Counted from the first letter of the stretch, positions 1 through 12,576 are shown. The stretch: 64,000 bases of DNA from Gigantopelta aegis (GCF_016097555.1 NC_054709.1:29473496-29537495), one strand, 5' to 3'. The notes: generated by a model from the letters alone, not told the origin. A program made the numbers and translations.

Positions 1-357
1 GCACCCTGACAGTCAATCGCGCTAGTCGATTGTCAGGTCCTAGTTACGCCGTCTCGGCACGGACGCAATGATGCTCTGTCTATACGGGAGGAAAATACAA
101 CGAAAGACTATGAGATTTCTAACCACGGTGCGGTTTGATCGAATATATCATGGCTGTCTTAAAAATAATAAATAGTGTTTCAGATTTCTCTTCTTTTTAA
201 TTTTCTATTGAGAAGATTGTTTTCCAAGGTTGTTTTTGAGGTTTTGGGGGTCATTTCCAAAACAATGTTACTTTTCTTCTGATATCAAATTGAACTGAAA
301 TTATTATTTTTTTTAAAAAAGAAGAAAAAAAAGAAAGAAAGAAAAAAAAAGGTTATT

Positions 358-466
358 AGCTCGAGTAGCCTACGGTAATTTTAACGTTCGAGAGCTAGAC
401 AGACATTTAGACAGTCCAACTGTTCGTCTAGCTCTCAAACGGCAGAGTACTCGGGTTAGGTCCCTG
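358..466. mobile_element. Palindromic MITE
   Basis: Inverted arms CGTTCGAGAGCTAGACAGAC and GTCTAGCTCTCAAACG around a short loop; outer parts CTCGAGTAG and AGTACTCGGG also pair roughly. About 110 bp. No coding content. Confidence 0.6.
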
Positions 467-723
467 ATTAAACAGGGAGGTACGATATTTTATCATGCAG
501 CCATGCTTCCTATGACCTGATAACTCCTACATGATAATTCGAAGTATTATTGTGACACTGCCTGATAACACATCCGTTGCTAGCATGATAACCTTGGCGT
601 TGCTATATGCTATTAGATCACTAAGAAATGAATTCTGCGCATGTATGTTTTTTTTTTTTTTTTTTTTACATATTTTAAGGTTGGTTGTTTCCTCATTTTT
701 CAATCATGATACCAAAAAATATT

Positions 724-855
724 AGGTTACTATATTTTGATATCTGGTTATTTGACTCGGTTCGATAACGGCGTAAGAGGCTCAGTGAAGCTCGCCTGTT
801 ATACCGTTATCTAAACCTCGCCAAATAACCACGATATCAAAACGTAGTAACCTGA
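724..855. mobile_element. Palindromic MITE
   Basis: Arms AGGTTACTATATTTTGATAT with GGTTATTTG, and CAAATAACCACGATATCAAA with CGTAGTAACCT, around GATAACGGCGTAAGAGGCTC. About 130 bp, near full-length hairpin. Confidence 0.75.
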
Positions 856-1295
856 TATTCTGTACATAGGTATACCGATATATCTTTACTCAAAGGGTAA
901 ATGATAATGTACATGTATTACGAGACACCCCACGTGTACTCATATACTCGGTAATTTCCGTTTTTAATTTTTGTTTTCAGTCGATTCCAGTAGAGTATAT
1001 TGATTTGGTTGATCATCGGTTATTGGATGTCAAACTTTCTTATTTTTTTTGGATCCCACTGCTCCCTTTCGTTTCTCTCCTTTGAATTTCATCTCATTTC
1101 TTCCCGATCTGGCAACTCCTCCTGTCTTTCAACTTCTTTTGCCGTGCACCTCCACATCCCAGTCCGTCTCTCCAACCGCGACAAGTGCTTGTCTCTTGTG
1201 GCTATCTGTGCCACACCCCTGCCAGTCGATGCAACACCCATCGGTGTTGCATAGACTGGTACTAATCTAGAACGTCCAACGAGGACACGAACTTC

Positions 1296-1570
1296 CGTGC
1301 ATTAGTGCACATTGATTTATTAATTATCAGCCAAACAACTGGTACTTTCCACATATAGTCTTAGAGAGGAAACCCGCAATTTGTTTCCATTAGTAGCAAG
1401 GAATCTTTTATATGCACCATCCCACCGACAGGATAGCACATACTAAGGCCTCGGATAATTCAGTCGTGGTAACTGGCTGGAACGAGAAAAATCCCAACAT
1501 GCCCACAGAAGGGGATCGATCCCAGTCAGACCGCGCATCAAGCGAACGCTTTACCAGTGGGCTAAGTTCG
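1296..1570 (-). mobile_element. tRNA-headed SINE, type B (minus)
   Basis: Type B tail (GTGCACATTGATTTATTAAT), core (ATATGCACCATCCCACCGAC), head (GATCGATCCCAGTCAGACCG, ACGCTTTACCAGTGGGCTAA). The head directly abuts the (GAA)n tract. Confidence 0.88.
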
Positions 1571-1572
1571 CC

Positions 1573-1827
1573 TCAAGAAGAAGATGAAGAAGAAGAAGAA
1601 GAAGAAGAACAAGAAAGAAGAACAAGAAGAAGAAGAAGAAGAAGAAGAAGAAGAAGAAGAAGAACAAGAAGAAGAAGAAGAAGAAGAAGAAGAAGAAGAA
1701 CAACAACAAGAAGAAGAAGAACAAGAAGAAGAAGAAGAAGAAGAAGAACAACAAGAAGAACAAGAAGAAGAAGAAGAAGAAGAAGAAGAAGAACAAGAAG
1801 AAGAAGAAGAAGAAGAAGAAGAAGAAA
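1573..1827 (+). repeat. (GAA)n tract, ~250 bp, purine only on one strand
   Basis: Almost uninterrupted AAG/GAA with occasional AAC. It begins at the head of a SINE. Long GAA tracts can form triplex DNA (known from the human FXN locus). Its Glu- or Arg-rich open frames are not genes. Confidence 0.95.
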
Positions 1828-2305
1828 ACCAATTGATTTCGTGACATATGTTTTATTTCACATACATATTTTCAAGAACAATGCATAGAAAAAACAAATG
1901 AATATATACAATGAGCATATCACAAATTGCTTCCATTACATCTAAGTATACATATTGTCATTCAGGGTCGTAGGGAAATTATGTAAAGTGGGGTTGTTAC
2001 ACATCCGTTGGTGAGAACATCACGTGCTATTTTTGATAACACATGGTTGTTTACACACGTACGTGCGTTAACAATTTCAAGACATACGACTGGCTGCTCC
2101 TAGATGATGACCAGGTAACCACGGCCAAACAACCAATGAAAAAAAACAGTAGAAATAGATTACACAGTGACGTATAGTTAACCTGACAATCATGTGTCTG
2201 TGACGCGTAAGTTAGCTACAAGTGCAACGGCTGTAAATGACTTTTAGTCGAAAAAGATGTTACAGTTTGCTTAAAACCTGGGTTTTGAGGATATGTAAGA
2301 AATAG

Positions 2306-2453
2306 AATAATACATGCGTGTCCGTTAGATGCCAAGTATCTTACAACTCGTTGTTTAAAAACTATCAAACTCGCTTTCGCTCGTTAGATACATTTTAAAA
2401 CAACTCGTTGTGAGATAAATGGTATCTAACGGCCAGTCATGTATTATTCTCTA
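2306..2453. mobile_element. Palindromic MITE of the AGAATAATACATG family
   Basis: AGAATAATACATGCGTGTCC ... ATCTTACAACTCGTTG, then ACTCGCTTTCGCTCGTT, then CAACTCGTTGTGAGATAAAT ... CATGTATTATTCT. The same family is at 62,887-63,041, and its end is the unit of the 11.2 kb array. Confidence 0.85.
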
Positions 2454-2944
2454 TGTAGTTACACGCGTGTAAGACATAAATTTGTAAATGCTTTGTAAAT
2501 TCGGCCCTAAATGTTTTTGGGCATTAAGTAGGGGCACATGCGCACTCCCGTTCTTACGGCTCTGACATTATAACATCAACTACTTATATTTATACACCTT
2601 TACATTAAGGCTCTTCCAGATGTTATCACAGTTGTGACTAGGGCGTAAGATACATGTAGGTGTTAATATGAACAATGATAACTAATATATTTTCTGAGTA
2701 TTGGGAGAAACAGTCCCCCCCCACCCCCACACACACACCTCCCCCAACTCCACCCCAATCATTTCTGGAAGAGCCTAGTAACAAATTATAAGTATTGCAT
2801 ATTTTAGCAATTACCATTGCAACATCACAGATCAAAACCTTCATGGAAATCTATAACTTCATATTGCTATACCACATAACTTCTGTTGACATCAAACTAT
2901 ACTAAAAATATAACACACAAACATCAAAATTAAAAAATGGTGTG

Positions 2945-2947
<3 letters not shown>

Positions 2948-3011
<64 letters not shown>
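2948..3011. repeat. (TA)n microsatellite
   Basis: About 31 TA units. Another (TA)n of about 23 units lies at 61,870-61,915. Confidence 0.97.
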
Positions 3012-3014
<3 letters not shown>

Positions 3015-3097
3015 CAAACTATCGGTATATTGTTGTAACGATTGTCCCAACAGCAAAATTTAATACGACTAGCTAAAGGGTTTGCTTTCAACTAGAG

Positions 3098-3335
3098 ATG
3101 GGCGGGACGTAGCCCAGTGGTAAAGCACTCGCTTGATGCGCGGTCGGTTTAGGATCGATCCCTGTTGGTGGCCCCATTGGGCTATTTCTCGTTCCAGCCA
3201 GTATTCCACAACTGATGTAACAAAAGCCGTGAGAGAGATAACAGTCACGGTACACTGGCTGGAACGAGAAATAGCCTATTGGGCCCATCGACGGAGATCG
3301 ATCCCAAACCGACCGCGCATCAACACGACCAGTAT
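3098..3335. mobile_element. Head-to-head pair of SINE heads forming a palindrome
   Basis: Plus copy 3,098-3,227 (GGGCGGGACGTAGCCCAGTG ... CGTTCCAGCCAGT) and minus copy 3,232-3,335 (CACTGGCTGGAACGAGAAAT ... ACCGACCGCGCATCAA). The two would form a hairpin of roughly 100 bp. Confidence 0.87.
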
Positions 3336-3944
3336 AACATAAGGTCAATACTGACATCGGTACCAATGTTCATAAATAAATGTATGCTACTGCAATGGAT
3401 AAAGGGTCATACCCTAGTTTTTAAAGACTACAACATATTTTTCATTATTAAGAGTCGTTTATGATCACTGAAATCAAACATTACTTATATTTTATTGTTT
3501 AGATTATCCATTTCCGTACAACCGGAATGTTTCTAGTTATCCTGGTGTCGCGTTTTAGTTTATTTTTAAGGGTATTTCAACGTCACAGACTCTTGTTTCA
3601 CTCTGTAGTATCCAAATTTGTTACAGGTTTGTAAATTAACCAAACTTAGTGTTCATTTGTACGGGTTGAAACTAGAGTCTAGTTGAAAATTATGCCTTAG
3701 TGTTTAAAAACTACGGTTTGTCTCTTTAATGCTAATTACTCTTTTACGTCATTTTTCGCTAAATAGCTACAGCCTTATCCATGGTAGCCATACTGAGGCT
3801 ACCAATGCCATGCGTGTAGCCATACTGTGGCTAACTCTGATTCCATAGTTTGCTCACCACCACATTTTCGTGTCTAATTAATCTAATGTTGTATCCTTAG
3901 GAAAAGGAAAAAAAGAAGGGAAAAAAAGAGAGAATACTGCATGC

Positions 3945-4345
3945 ATAAATATAAATTAACTAACAACTAATATAAATTATGAATTTACAAAGATGATGAA
4001 ACATAATAAACAGTAGCAGTGAAAAAGAAATCTCAGAATCGCTGAGTAAAAAGGAAGAAAAAAGTATCATAAACATGAATTAACTAACTGTTGATATAAA
4101 TTGTGAATTTACAAAGATGATGAAATGCAACAAATACATATAGTTGCAGTGGGGGGAGACTTGAAAAGGAAATATCAAAATGGTGCGTAAAGAAGAAGAC
4201 GAAGAAGAAGAAGAAGAAAAAAAAAGTCTCAAACATAAATTAAATGACAGCGGATATAAATTGTGAATTTACAAAGATGGTGGAACACAATAACTAGTTG
4301 CAGTGGGGGACCTGAAAAGGAAATATCAAAACGCTGGGTACAAAA
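3945..4345. repeat. Diverged ~125-bp triplicate
   Basis: Three copies share TATAAATTGTGAATTTACAA, AGATGATGAAA, and GTTGCAGTGGGGG with AAAAGGAAATATCAAAA. Spacers carry A-rich and (GAA)n tracts. No gene seen. Confidence 0.8.
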
Positions 4346-4493
4346 AAAGAAAAAAAAAAGAAATAAAGAAGAAAGAAATAAGTCTCTCTCTTAGAAGTAT
4401 TGAAGTGTATTTCATGATGAAAAAACCACAAACCACTGACTGTGGTGAGTCATCCGTCCACCCATTTATTACAAACAGCAGATTCTCAAAAAT

Positions 4494-4755
4494 CTTGCGG
4501 TGTCGTGGTTAAGGCGGTCGGACATAAGGCTGGTAGGTACTGGGTTCGCAGCCTGATACCAGCTCCCACCCAGAGCGAGTTTTAATGACTCAATGGGCAA
4601 GTGTAAGGCCACTACACCGACTTCTTTCTCACTAACCACTGACAACTAACCATTAACCCTCCTTCCTGGACAGACGTTCCAGATAGCTGTGTGACCAAGA
4701 GAGCGTGCTTGAACCTTAATTGGATATAAGCATAGAAATAAGTCAAAAGAAAAAT
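4494..4755 (+). mobile_element. tRNA-headed SINE, type C (plus)
   Basis: Head GGTGTCGTGGTTAAGGCGGT, GGTACTGGGTTCGCAGCC (B box), body CCCAGAGCGAGTTTTAATGA, tail GCGTGCTTGAACCTTAATTG and AAATAAGTCAAAAGA. Confidence 0.85.
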
Positions 4756-4837
4756 CTCAGTGGTATTAAGTTGTGAATGACTCTCATCACGAAATGTTAG
4801 TTTACACAAATAAACGAATTGGACACTGCTTTTAACG

Positions 4838-4882
4838 GATGGATGGATGGATGGATGGATGGATGGATGGATGGATGGATGA
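4838..4882. repeat. (ATGG)n microsatellite
   Basis: About 11 units, shortly after the type C SINE at 4,494-4,755. Imperfect copies continue to 4,955. Confidence 0.93.
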
Positions 4883-5547
4883 ATAAATGACTGACTGAAT
4901 GGATTAGTTCGCCCATATAAATGAATTTGACACTGCTTTAAAATGGATGGATGCATTATACATGGATGAATGTTTAACATTACTCCAGTTACATGGAAAA
5001 AAGCACAAAAAACGAACACATACCCCCTCCTCATATTGGCATGACGATGAGACATTGTCATCAAAATTATACCCAATTCTCAACTACTTCACCCAATTCA
5101 CAGGCGTCGGAAATGGGAGAGGGGAGGAGATGAGGTGGAGGCATGGGACATGGTCCCTAACTCATAATGCATTGTCCACTCCAGTTGAACATCAAATTAA
5201 TATATAGCGCCCGCTCCCCCACCCCCAACCAGTTGTTGTTATCTCCCGATACGTATGCTAATTCTTCTACGCTTTATTCGATCTAGTCTTATAGTTAACA
5301 GTCATTATTTTGTACTATAGTCGTTTCATACAAGTCATTTTCCGTCCCTAACTGTTACCACAGTATTTTGTCATGGTCATTTTGTGCCATCTTCGAAACC
5401 TGACCATTCCAAAGATAACGTTACCTTCTAATCAAACTAAGGTATGACCAGAGTAAAGTGGCAGGAAATGATTATGGTACGAAATGGTACAATCAAGTAC
5501 GAAATAACTATAGTACAGCACATTTCATTTCAACTTATTTTCGTGCT

Positions 5548-5795
5548 TATATCCAATTATGGTTCAATCACGCTGTCCTGGGCACACACCTCAGCTATTT
5601 GGGCTGTCTTTCTGGGACAATGGGTTAGTTGTTAGTTGGTTAGTGGTTAGTGAGAGAGAAGAGTGTGTAGTGACCTTACACCCACCCATTGAGCCCTTAA
5701 GAACTCGCTCTGGGTGGGAGCTGGTACCGGGCTGCGAACCCTGTACCTATCAGCCTGTAGTCCGATGACTTAACCACTGCGCCACCGAGACCGGT
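5548..5795 (-). mobile_element. SINE type C (minus)
   Basis: CCAATTATGGTTCAATCACG tail, body TTAAGAACTCGCTCTGGGTG, head GATGACTTAACCACTGCGCC. Confidence 0.85.
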
Positions 5796-5809
5796 TGTAC
5801 AGCACAGAT

Positions 5810-5962
5810 ATAGAATACTAAACGAGCTTGCCTGTCATACCATTTTCATGAAATTAGTGAACAGTTTAGGTATCTGATGAGCGAAAGCGAGTCAGATACC
5901 AACACTGTTCACGAGTTTCATAAAAAATGGTATGACAGGCAAGCTAGTTTAGTATTTTGTTT
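5810..5962. mobile_element. Palindromic MITE
   Basis: Arms AATACTAAACGAGCTTGCCT with GTCATACCATTTTCATGAAA, and TTTCATAAAAAATGGTATGA with CAGGCAAGCTAGTTTAGTAT; centre GAGCGAAAGCGAGT. Almost perfect 150-bp hairpin. Confidence 0.85.
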
Positions 5963-5965
5963 ATT

Positions 5966-7715
5966 ACAAACCAACTGCAAAAAAAGAAAGAAAAACAACA
6001 GAAGTTGAGACCTACTACATGTTATTTTTATACGAATTGTGTCAGCAAGTGATTTACTTCACACTCGCGTCACGCCGATATGACCCTAGTTAGATATTGA
6101 GTGATTGTTATTACATGAGCAATATCTTACACTGGTGTGTAATAAATAACATTATCACACCCAAGTCGTTCTTCAATAGCATACTATGATATGAAGGGTA
6201 TACAAAATATACATATTACATGACACATATTGCGTACTACGGTATGATATATACACATACACACTAGTATGTCAGGGCTCAAAACTGGTAAAAAATATGG
6301 TGGCCCAAAAAATAATAATGGATGTTGGCAAATTATGGTAAGAGAACCACAAGCAAGATTTCAATATTTAATATTAATAGTGGCTCATATGTTATAGCTC
6401 TAAAGAAGATCGGCCACATATTATTTGGGCGACTAATGCCAATATTTGTTTATATTTAAATCGCCAAAACGGAACATGGGTCGAATCTGACGACCCGACC
6501 ACAGACCGTTTTGTGTCCTGGTATAGATACAATACAGAAATAAAAATGTAAATATAGAAATAAAAATGAAATACTAGATACCATTAAATCAAAACATTTT
6601 TCCCATCCTCTAGTTACATAATGCTGGACGGCCACCAAGTTAAACGATTGTAGTGGCAGATCTAAAAAAAAAAATCCCACATTTTTTTTACGTTGGAAAA
6701 TCCTTTCAGGAACATGACCACATATCATTGCCCCCACCCCCCTAAATGGGTTTTCTAGATCCACCACTGGACTGTTACTGTTTTATCACAGTTACTGAAT
6801 GACTAGAGTAAAACACATATCACAATTTGTATTAAGTAAATGCAGTTTGTACACAGAGGGAGATGAGGTGGCCAGTTAGGAAGAAACACACTAAATGTGC
6901 AAGATGTCATATACCTGTGTGACATATTATACTAGTCACATGTCAAGGGCCAGTATCAATTTTTACTTTACTATTTTAAAAAAAGAAAGATATTTTAACG
7001 TGTACTTATATATTCTGAAAACTTTTAAATATTTCAAGTTTATCATCGAGTGATAGTTCAATATGGCTAAGTCCATATTTGAAATCGATATGGCAATGAA
7101 ATGTTACCGACATCTTTTCGACACCAAAAAGGCAACATTACTTTTGCCTATTCTTTATTTTGCTAAATAACAAAAAAAAAATAATTTCAGAGAAAAGGGG
7201 TCAAACTTGTGCCCGATTATTTTGTTCTTTTTAAACATTAAAATACGTTTTCAATCATCCAAAGATACAACTTCCCAATATCAACGTCGTATGGTACTTC
7301 TGCATAACAGGCAAATGTCATTAACCTAGTAAAGTCTATCACAGATGTATAGCAATTCCAAACCAAGGAAGAAGAAAAAAATGTTTTGCTGTGAATCCAC
7401 AATGATTTTAAAGGCATACTCTCACGGAGTTAAGGACCTCATTTCTCTAAAAATGGACAATAAATAAAAATTACATTAATTGTTGCAAACCAAATCTCGC
7501 TATCGCATCACCTTAACTGAACCATGATGGAGTGAAATCCATGTCAATGCTCTCAGCAATTTTAGTTTTTTAATTATGGAACATCGCCATAATTCAATAA
7601 TTTTTTTTACAAAATATCATTACTAAATGGAGTATGGTAGTTATGAAGATGGATGAATAAAGTAAAATTTATTGACAAATCAAGTTATTTTTGTTCAGGT
7701 AATACTTTGTTAGAC
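5966..7715. other. No gene seen, repeat remnants
   Basis: AT-rich. A GGATCTAG-type MITE remnant lies at 6,650-6,770. No exon recognised on either strand; it lies beyond the 3' side of KLHL18. Confidence 0.5.
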
Positions 7716-7717
7716 CA

Positions 7718-7987
7718 TTAAATAGGTCAGTGGTCTGTGACAGTATGCCTTTAAATAGGTCAGTGGTCTGTGACAGTATGCCTTTAAATAGGTCAGTGGT
7801 CTGTGACAGTATGCCTTTAAATAGGTCAGTGGTCTGTGACAGTATGCCTTTAAATAGGTCAGTGGTCTGTGACAGTATGCCTTTAAATAGGTCAGTGGTC
7901 TGTGACAGTATGCCTTTAAATAGGTCAGTGGTCTGTGACAGTATGCCTTTAAATAGGTCAGTGGTCTGTGACAGTATGCCTTTAAAG
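7718..7987. repeat. 33-bp minisatellite (8 copies)
   Basis: TAGGTCAGTGGTCTGTGACA plus GTATGCCTTTAAA, nearly perfect. It encodes an 11-residue repeat (VCDSMPLNRSV) in one frame; this is a by-product of a period divisible by three, with no coding context. Confidence 0.95.
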
Positions 7988-8109
7988 CTGTACTTTTTTC
8001 TTTCTCATTTAAAATAAAAAAATAGCCCTCAAAGGAAATGTGTACATTGCAAATTTTGTTTTCTCATTTAGAACTATAAAAAAATTATCTGCCCAACCCT
8101 TCGAAATTG

Positions 8110-8325
8110 GTTTGAAATTCACTGCCTGCAACCCTTCTAAGTTCTTCATTGGCTTTTGAAATTCTCTGCCTCAAACCTTCTAAGAACTTCATGGCTTTTG
8201 AAATTCTCTGCCTCAACCCTTCTAAGTTCTTCATTGGCTTTTGAAATTCTCTGCCTCAACCCTTCTAAGTTCTTCATTGGCTTTTGAAATTCTCTGCCTC
8301 AACCCTTCTAAGTTCTTCTTCAGTC
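8110..8325. repeat. ~44-bp minisatellite (about 5 copies)
   Basis: CTTCTAAGTTCTTCATTGGC, TTTTGAAATTCTCTGCCTCA, ACC. Earlier copies are more diverged. Confidence 0.85.
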
Positions 8326-8855
8326 TTTTTCTCATAGTTAGCCCCTTAGGGTTTCTGCTATAGGGTAAAACGGATATGGTGCCATACCCACATTTTTGGC
8401 AGATTTTTTTTTTTTGGGGGGGGGGGGGGGACAAAATGAATTACTCCTATCAGTACTGTATGATTTTTTTAACCCTAATCATAAGCCATTTTATTTCTGG
8501 AGGAGGCCCCTCCCCCATACCCTCTGCTGATTGTGGTTGCATTCAATTCCATAGCGCAATACCCAAAAATTGATTTCTGGCAGAGACACTGCCCCTTATG
8601 CCAGCATTCTCCACAGACCCCTTGATATGTCCTCATCCAGTGTTCGAGATTAACGGTATCCCGATATCCCGGGGATGCCAGAAATTAATTTTGGATACCA
8701 GACTTCAAGAACCCAGTATCCCACAAGAATACCATATAATACTAAATTCTCAGGTGGGATACCAGATTTTGAAATGTTAGTATCCAACTGGGATACTGGC
8801 CAAAATTTTTAATCTCGAACACTGTCATCCCACACATTATTTAATTAACATTTCT

Positions 8856-9260
8856 GGGGCCTAATTCACAAGGGTCTCTTAGGCTCTGCTAGACAACAAA
8901 GCATCCTCTTTGTAAGTCTTTTAGCATAGCACTGCGAGATTGCGAAGCTGAGAGAGTTTAGTGAATTAGTGAAAAAAAAAAATAATAAAAAATCTGGGGC
9001 CTAATTCACAAAGGTCTCTTAGGCTCTGCTAGACAACTAAGTATCCTCTTTGCAAGTCTTTTAGCATAGCACTGCGAGATCGCAAAGTTGCGAGAGTTAA
9101 GTGAATTAGTGAAAAACAAAAAATCAAAAAAATTCTGGGGCCTAATTCACAAAGGTCTCTTTTACGCTCTAGGCTAGACAACAAAGGATCCTCTTTGCAA
9201 GTCTTTTAGCACTGCACTGGGAGATCGCAAAGTTACGAGAATTTAATGAATTAGGCCCCT
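8856..9260 (+). mobile_element. Three tandem copies of the GGGGCCTAATTCAC MITE
   Basis: GGGGCCTAATTCACAAAGGT starts at 8,856, 8,996 and 9,137, followed by CTCTGCTAGACAAC, CATCCTCTTTG, AAGTCTTTTAGCA; the last ends AATGAATTAGGCCCC, the inverted start. The two inner ends have lost GGCCCC to A-rich spacers. Confidence 0.82.
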
Positions 9261-9815
9261 GGTCTAGAATTCAGCACTAAATAAATATTATATGTATTGA
9301 ATTTTGTGTCTCAAATCTAGGCTCCTGGCTCCACAAACCAATGGTAGTACTACTTTAACTTTTCTCATTCATACCTACATATACTTATAGCAGTAATAAT
9401 TTAGCGGAAAACCTATTTCTTTTGTTTAGTTGAAAGGTCTACTAAGGAAAATATGGAAAGTAACTCTTACGCATAATGGTTTTGTTGATTATAACTTTGG
9501 AAATCAACTGACAGAGTCATTTGAGCACTTCTGATAGAGATAGAAGCTGCCAACAATGCCAAACCCCCCCCCCCCAAAAAAAAAAAAAACCCGGGTTGTA
9601 TGGGAAGGGGTAGGGGACTCTGTGGCAGATCCAGAAAACCAATTTAGGGAAGGCCCCAATGACATGATTCCTTGACTTCTCCAAGGTAAAAAAACCCCAA
9701 AACCTGAATAAAAATACAACTGTTGTAAATTTTAGAGGGAGGGTACAGGCCCCTGGATCAATCATTGGGACTATAAACTGACGTTATGTTGTATGGTTTC
9801 ACTGACTGGTGAACA

Positions 9816-10208
9816 TCACATAGAACAGTTTTCCATGGGGACGACGCCCACCCCGACCCCTCCCTCGTGGGCGCTCATGGATGACACAAACGACCAGGTG
9901 TCGGTCGAAGGGTCGTACATCTCCACACAGTTGAGGTTCGCCTGTCCGTCGTATCCACCAATCGCATACACTTTACCGTAGGTCGCTGCCACTGCAACGC
10001 GGCTCCGCTTGACCTTCATCTGCTTGACGTACTCCCATGTGTTGGTCGTGGGGTCATAGCGCTCGACCGTCTTGAGGAACATGGCGCCGTCGTAACCCCC
10101 TACGGCGTACAGCTGTCCATTGAGTGCTGCGACACCGAGACGACAGCGCTTGGAGTTCATGGAGGCCACAGTTCTCCACAGTCCCGTGGTCATGTTGAAA
10201 CACTCAAC
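9816..10208 (-). CDS. KLHL18: KLHL18 exon 11, last coding exon (Kelch 4-6)
   Basis: Residues 440-569 ([60 protein letters not shown]), ending in the family's HEGGVGVG signature plus VVPMENCSM and TGA. Acceptor CTATTTCCAG|GTTGAG. The acceptor and exon start are copied about nine times just upstream in the transcript. Confidence 0.95.
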   Translation of the reverse strand, partial: VECFNMTTGLWRTVASMNSKRCRLGVAALNGQLYAVGGYDGAMFLKTVERYDPTTNTWEYVKQMKVKRSRVAVAATYGKVYAIGGYDGQANLNCVEMYDPSTDTWSFVSSMSAHEGGVGVGVVPMENCSM

Positions 10209-12543
10209 CTGGAAATAGAGAGAAAAATTATGGTGACTCAGTCTTTATAGTTCAAGATTTTCCACAGTTCCCTCATGTTGAAACATTCAACCTGGAAATA
10301 GAGATAAAAAAGATGGTGACTCAGTCTTTATAGTTCATGGTTCTACAGTCCTGTCGTCATGTTGAAACACTCAAATTGGAAATAAAGAGGAAAATGATGG
10401 TGACTCAGTCTTTATAGTTCATGATTCTCCACAGTCCTGTGGTCATGTTGAAACACTCAACCTGGCAATAGAGAGAGAAACGCAGGTGACTCAGCCTTTA
10501 TAGTTCATGGTTCTTCACAGTCCTGTCGTCATGTTGAAACACTCAAATTGGAAACAGAGAGAAATGATGATGAATCAGCCTTTATAGTTCATGGTTCTTC
10601 ACAGTCCTGTCGTCATGTTGAAACACTCAACCTGGAAACAGAGAGAAATGATGGTGACTCAGTCTTTATAGTTCATGGTTCTCCAGTCCTGTCGTCATGT
10701 TGAAACACTCAACCTGGAAATAGAGAGCAATGATGGTGACTCAGTCTTTATAGGTCTCAGTTCTACATAGTCCAGTCGTCATGTTGAAACAATTAACCTG
10801 GAGAAAAATGATGGTGACTCAGTCTTTATAGTTCTTGGTTCTCCACAGTCCCATGGTCATATTAAAACACTCAACCTGGAAATAGAGAGGAAAACGATGG
10901 TGACTCAGTCTTTATAGAAACAGAGAGAAAAATGATGGTGACTCAGTCTTTATAGTTCATAGTTCAAGACAGTCATGGAACGAGACCTTGTTAATCTACA
11001 TGTTACCAGACATTTATATTTACATTATGACTATCAAATAATTTCACAGACATACTGATACTTGTAGGCTCCATTTTTATTTGGGGGGGGGGGGGCACTA
11101 GTGTTGGGAATCAGTTGAAATTTCATCATGGTTCATCAGTCATAATCTGTTTTCACCAACCGATCAACTTTCGATTACACAATCGCTTACAATTACATAG
11201 AGAATAATACACGAGTGACCGTTGGATACCATTTATCTCACGAGTAGTCTATATAGAGAATAATACATAAGTGGCCATTAGATACCATTTATCTCACGAG
11301 TAGCCTATATAGAGAATACTACATGAGTGGCCGTTGGATACCATTTATCTCACGAGTAGCCTATATAGAGAATACTACATGAGTGGCCGTTGGATACCAT
11401 TTATCTCACGAGTAGCCTATATAGAGAATACTACACGAGTGGCCGTTAGGTACCATTTATCTCACGAGTAGCCTATATAGAGAATACTACACGAGTGGCC
11501 GTTAGGTACCATTTATCTCACGAGTAGCCTATATAGAGAATACTACACGAGTGGCCGTTAGATACCATTTATCTCACGAGTAGCCTATATAGAGAATACT
11601 ACATGAGTGGCCACTGGATACCATTTATCTCACGAGTAGCCTATATAGAGAATACTACACGAGTGGCCACTGGATACCATTTATCTCACGAGTAGCCTAT
11701 ATAGAGAATACTACATGAGTGGCCGTTGGATACCATTTATCTTACGAGTAGTCTATATTGAGAATGCTACACGAGTGGCCATTGGATACCATTTATCTTA
11801 CGAGTAGTCTATACTGAGAATAGTACATGAGTGACCGTTAAGATACCATTTATCTTACAGCGAGTTGTTTTAAAATGCATCTAACCAGCGAAACACATGT
11901 ACTTGCATGAATTATACTTCTTATGTAACTGAATTTTAAACAAAATTAATTAATTAATGTCTTTAAAAAAAATACATTTATAATACAGGTACAAGTGCGA
12001 GGGGGGGGAAGAGGTTGGGTCAACCCACTCTTGATCTAGCAAATTTTAATTTTTTTCAATATATTTTCCAGGGAAGCATACTCGACCAGTTATAAACTTT
12101 ACTCATCACAGTCTAAAACCCTCTCTGCATAAATTGCAGTACACCAGATAGCCCATACCACAGCCTTTGATATACCAGTCATGGTGCACTGGCTAGAACG
12201 AGAAATAGCCCAATGGGCCCACCAACAATGATCGATCCTACACAGACCACACATCAGGTAAGCGTTTTACCAATGGGCTACTTCCCGACCCTTGGGGGCG
12301 GTTAGATAGAGAAGTTTGTTAAATTACTTACCCACCCCAGATGAGGGGATGGGAATGGGGGGGGGGGGGGGAGGGTGCAAAAGCAAAAATGGGACAATGG
12401 TTTAGGATCAAACAAAATAAGGCTGAAATGAAAATTATGTAGGGTAGGTTAGTTTAGAAGAAAAACAAGTATTAATTTATTTTTGAAACTTCATTCACCT
12501 CTACAGGTCGAGATAAATTTTCACCTACATATTAATAATGCTA

Positions 12544-12576
<33 letters not shown>

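Larger units (their letters stand above)
1..1290. other. Left flank, no gene seen
   Basis: Apart from the palindromes at 358-466 and 724-855, I see no gene. A small imperfect hairpin starts the window (TGACAGTCAATCG ... CGATTGTCA). Open frames are short and without family resemblance. Confidence 0.5.

Noticed and set aside
1412-1888. Long Arg- or Glu-rich open frames on the plus strand
   Set aside because: They are translations of the (GAA)n tract plus SINE sequence, with no coding context.
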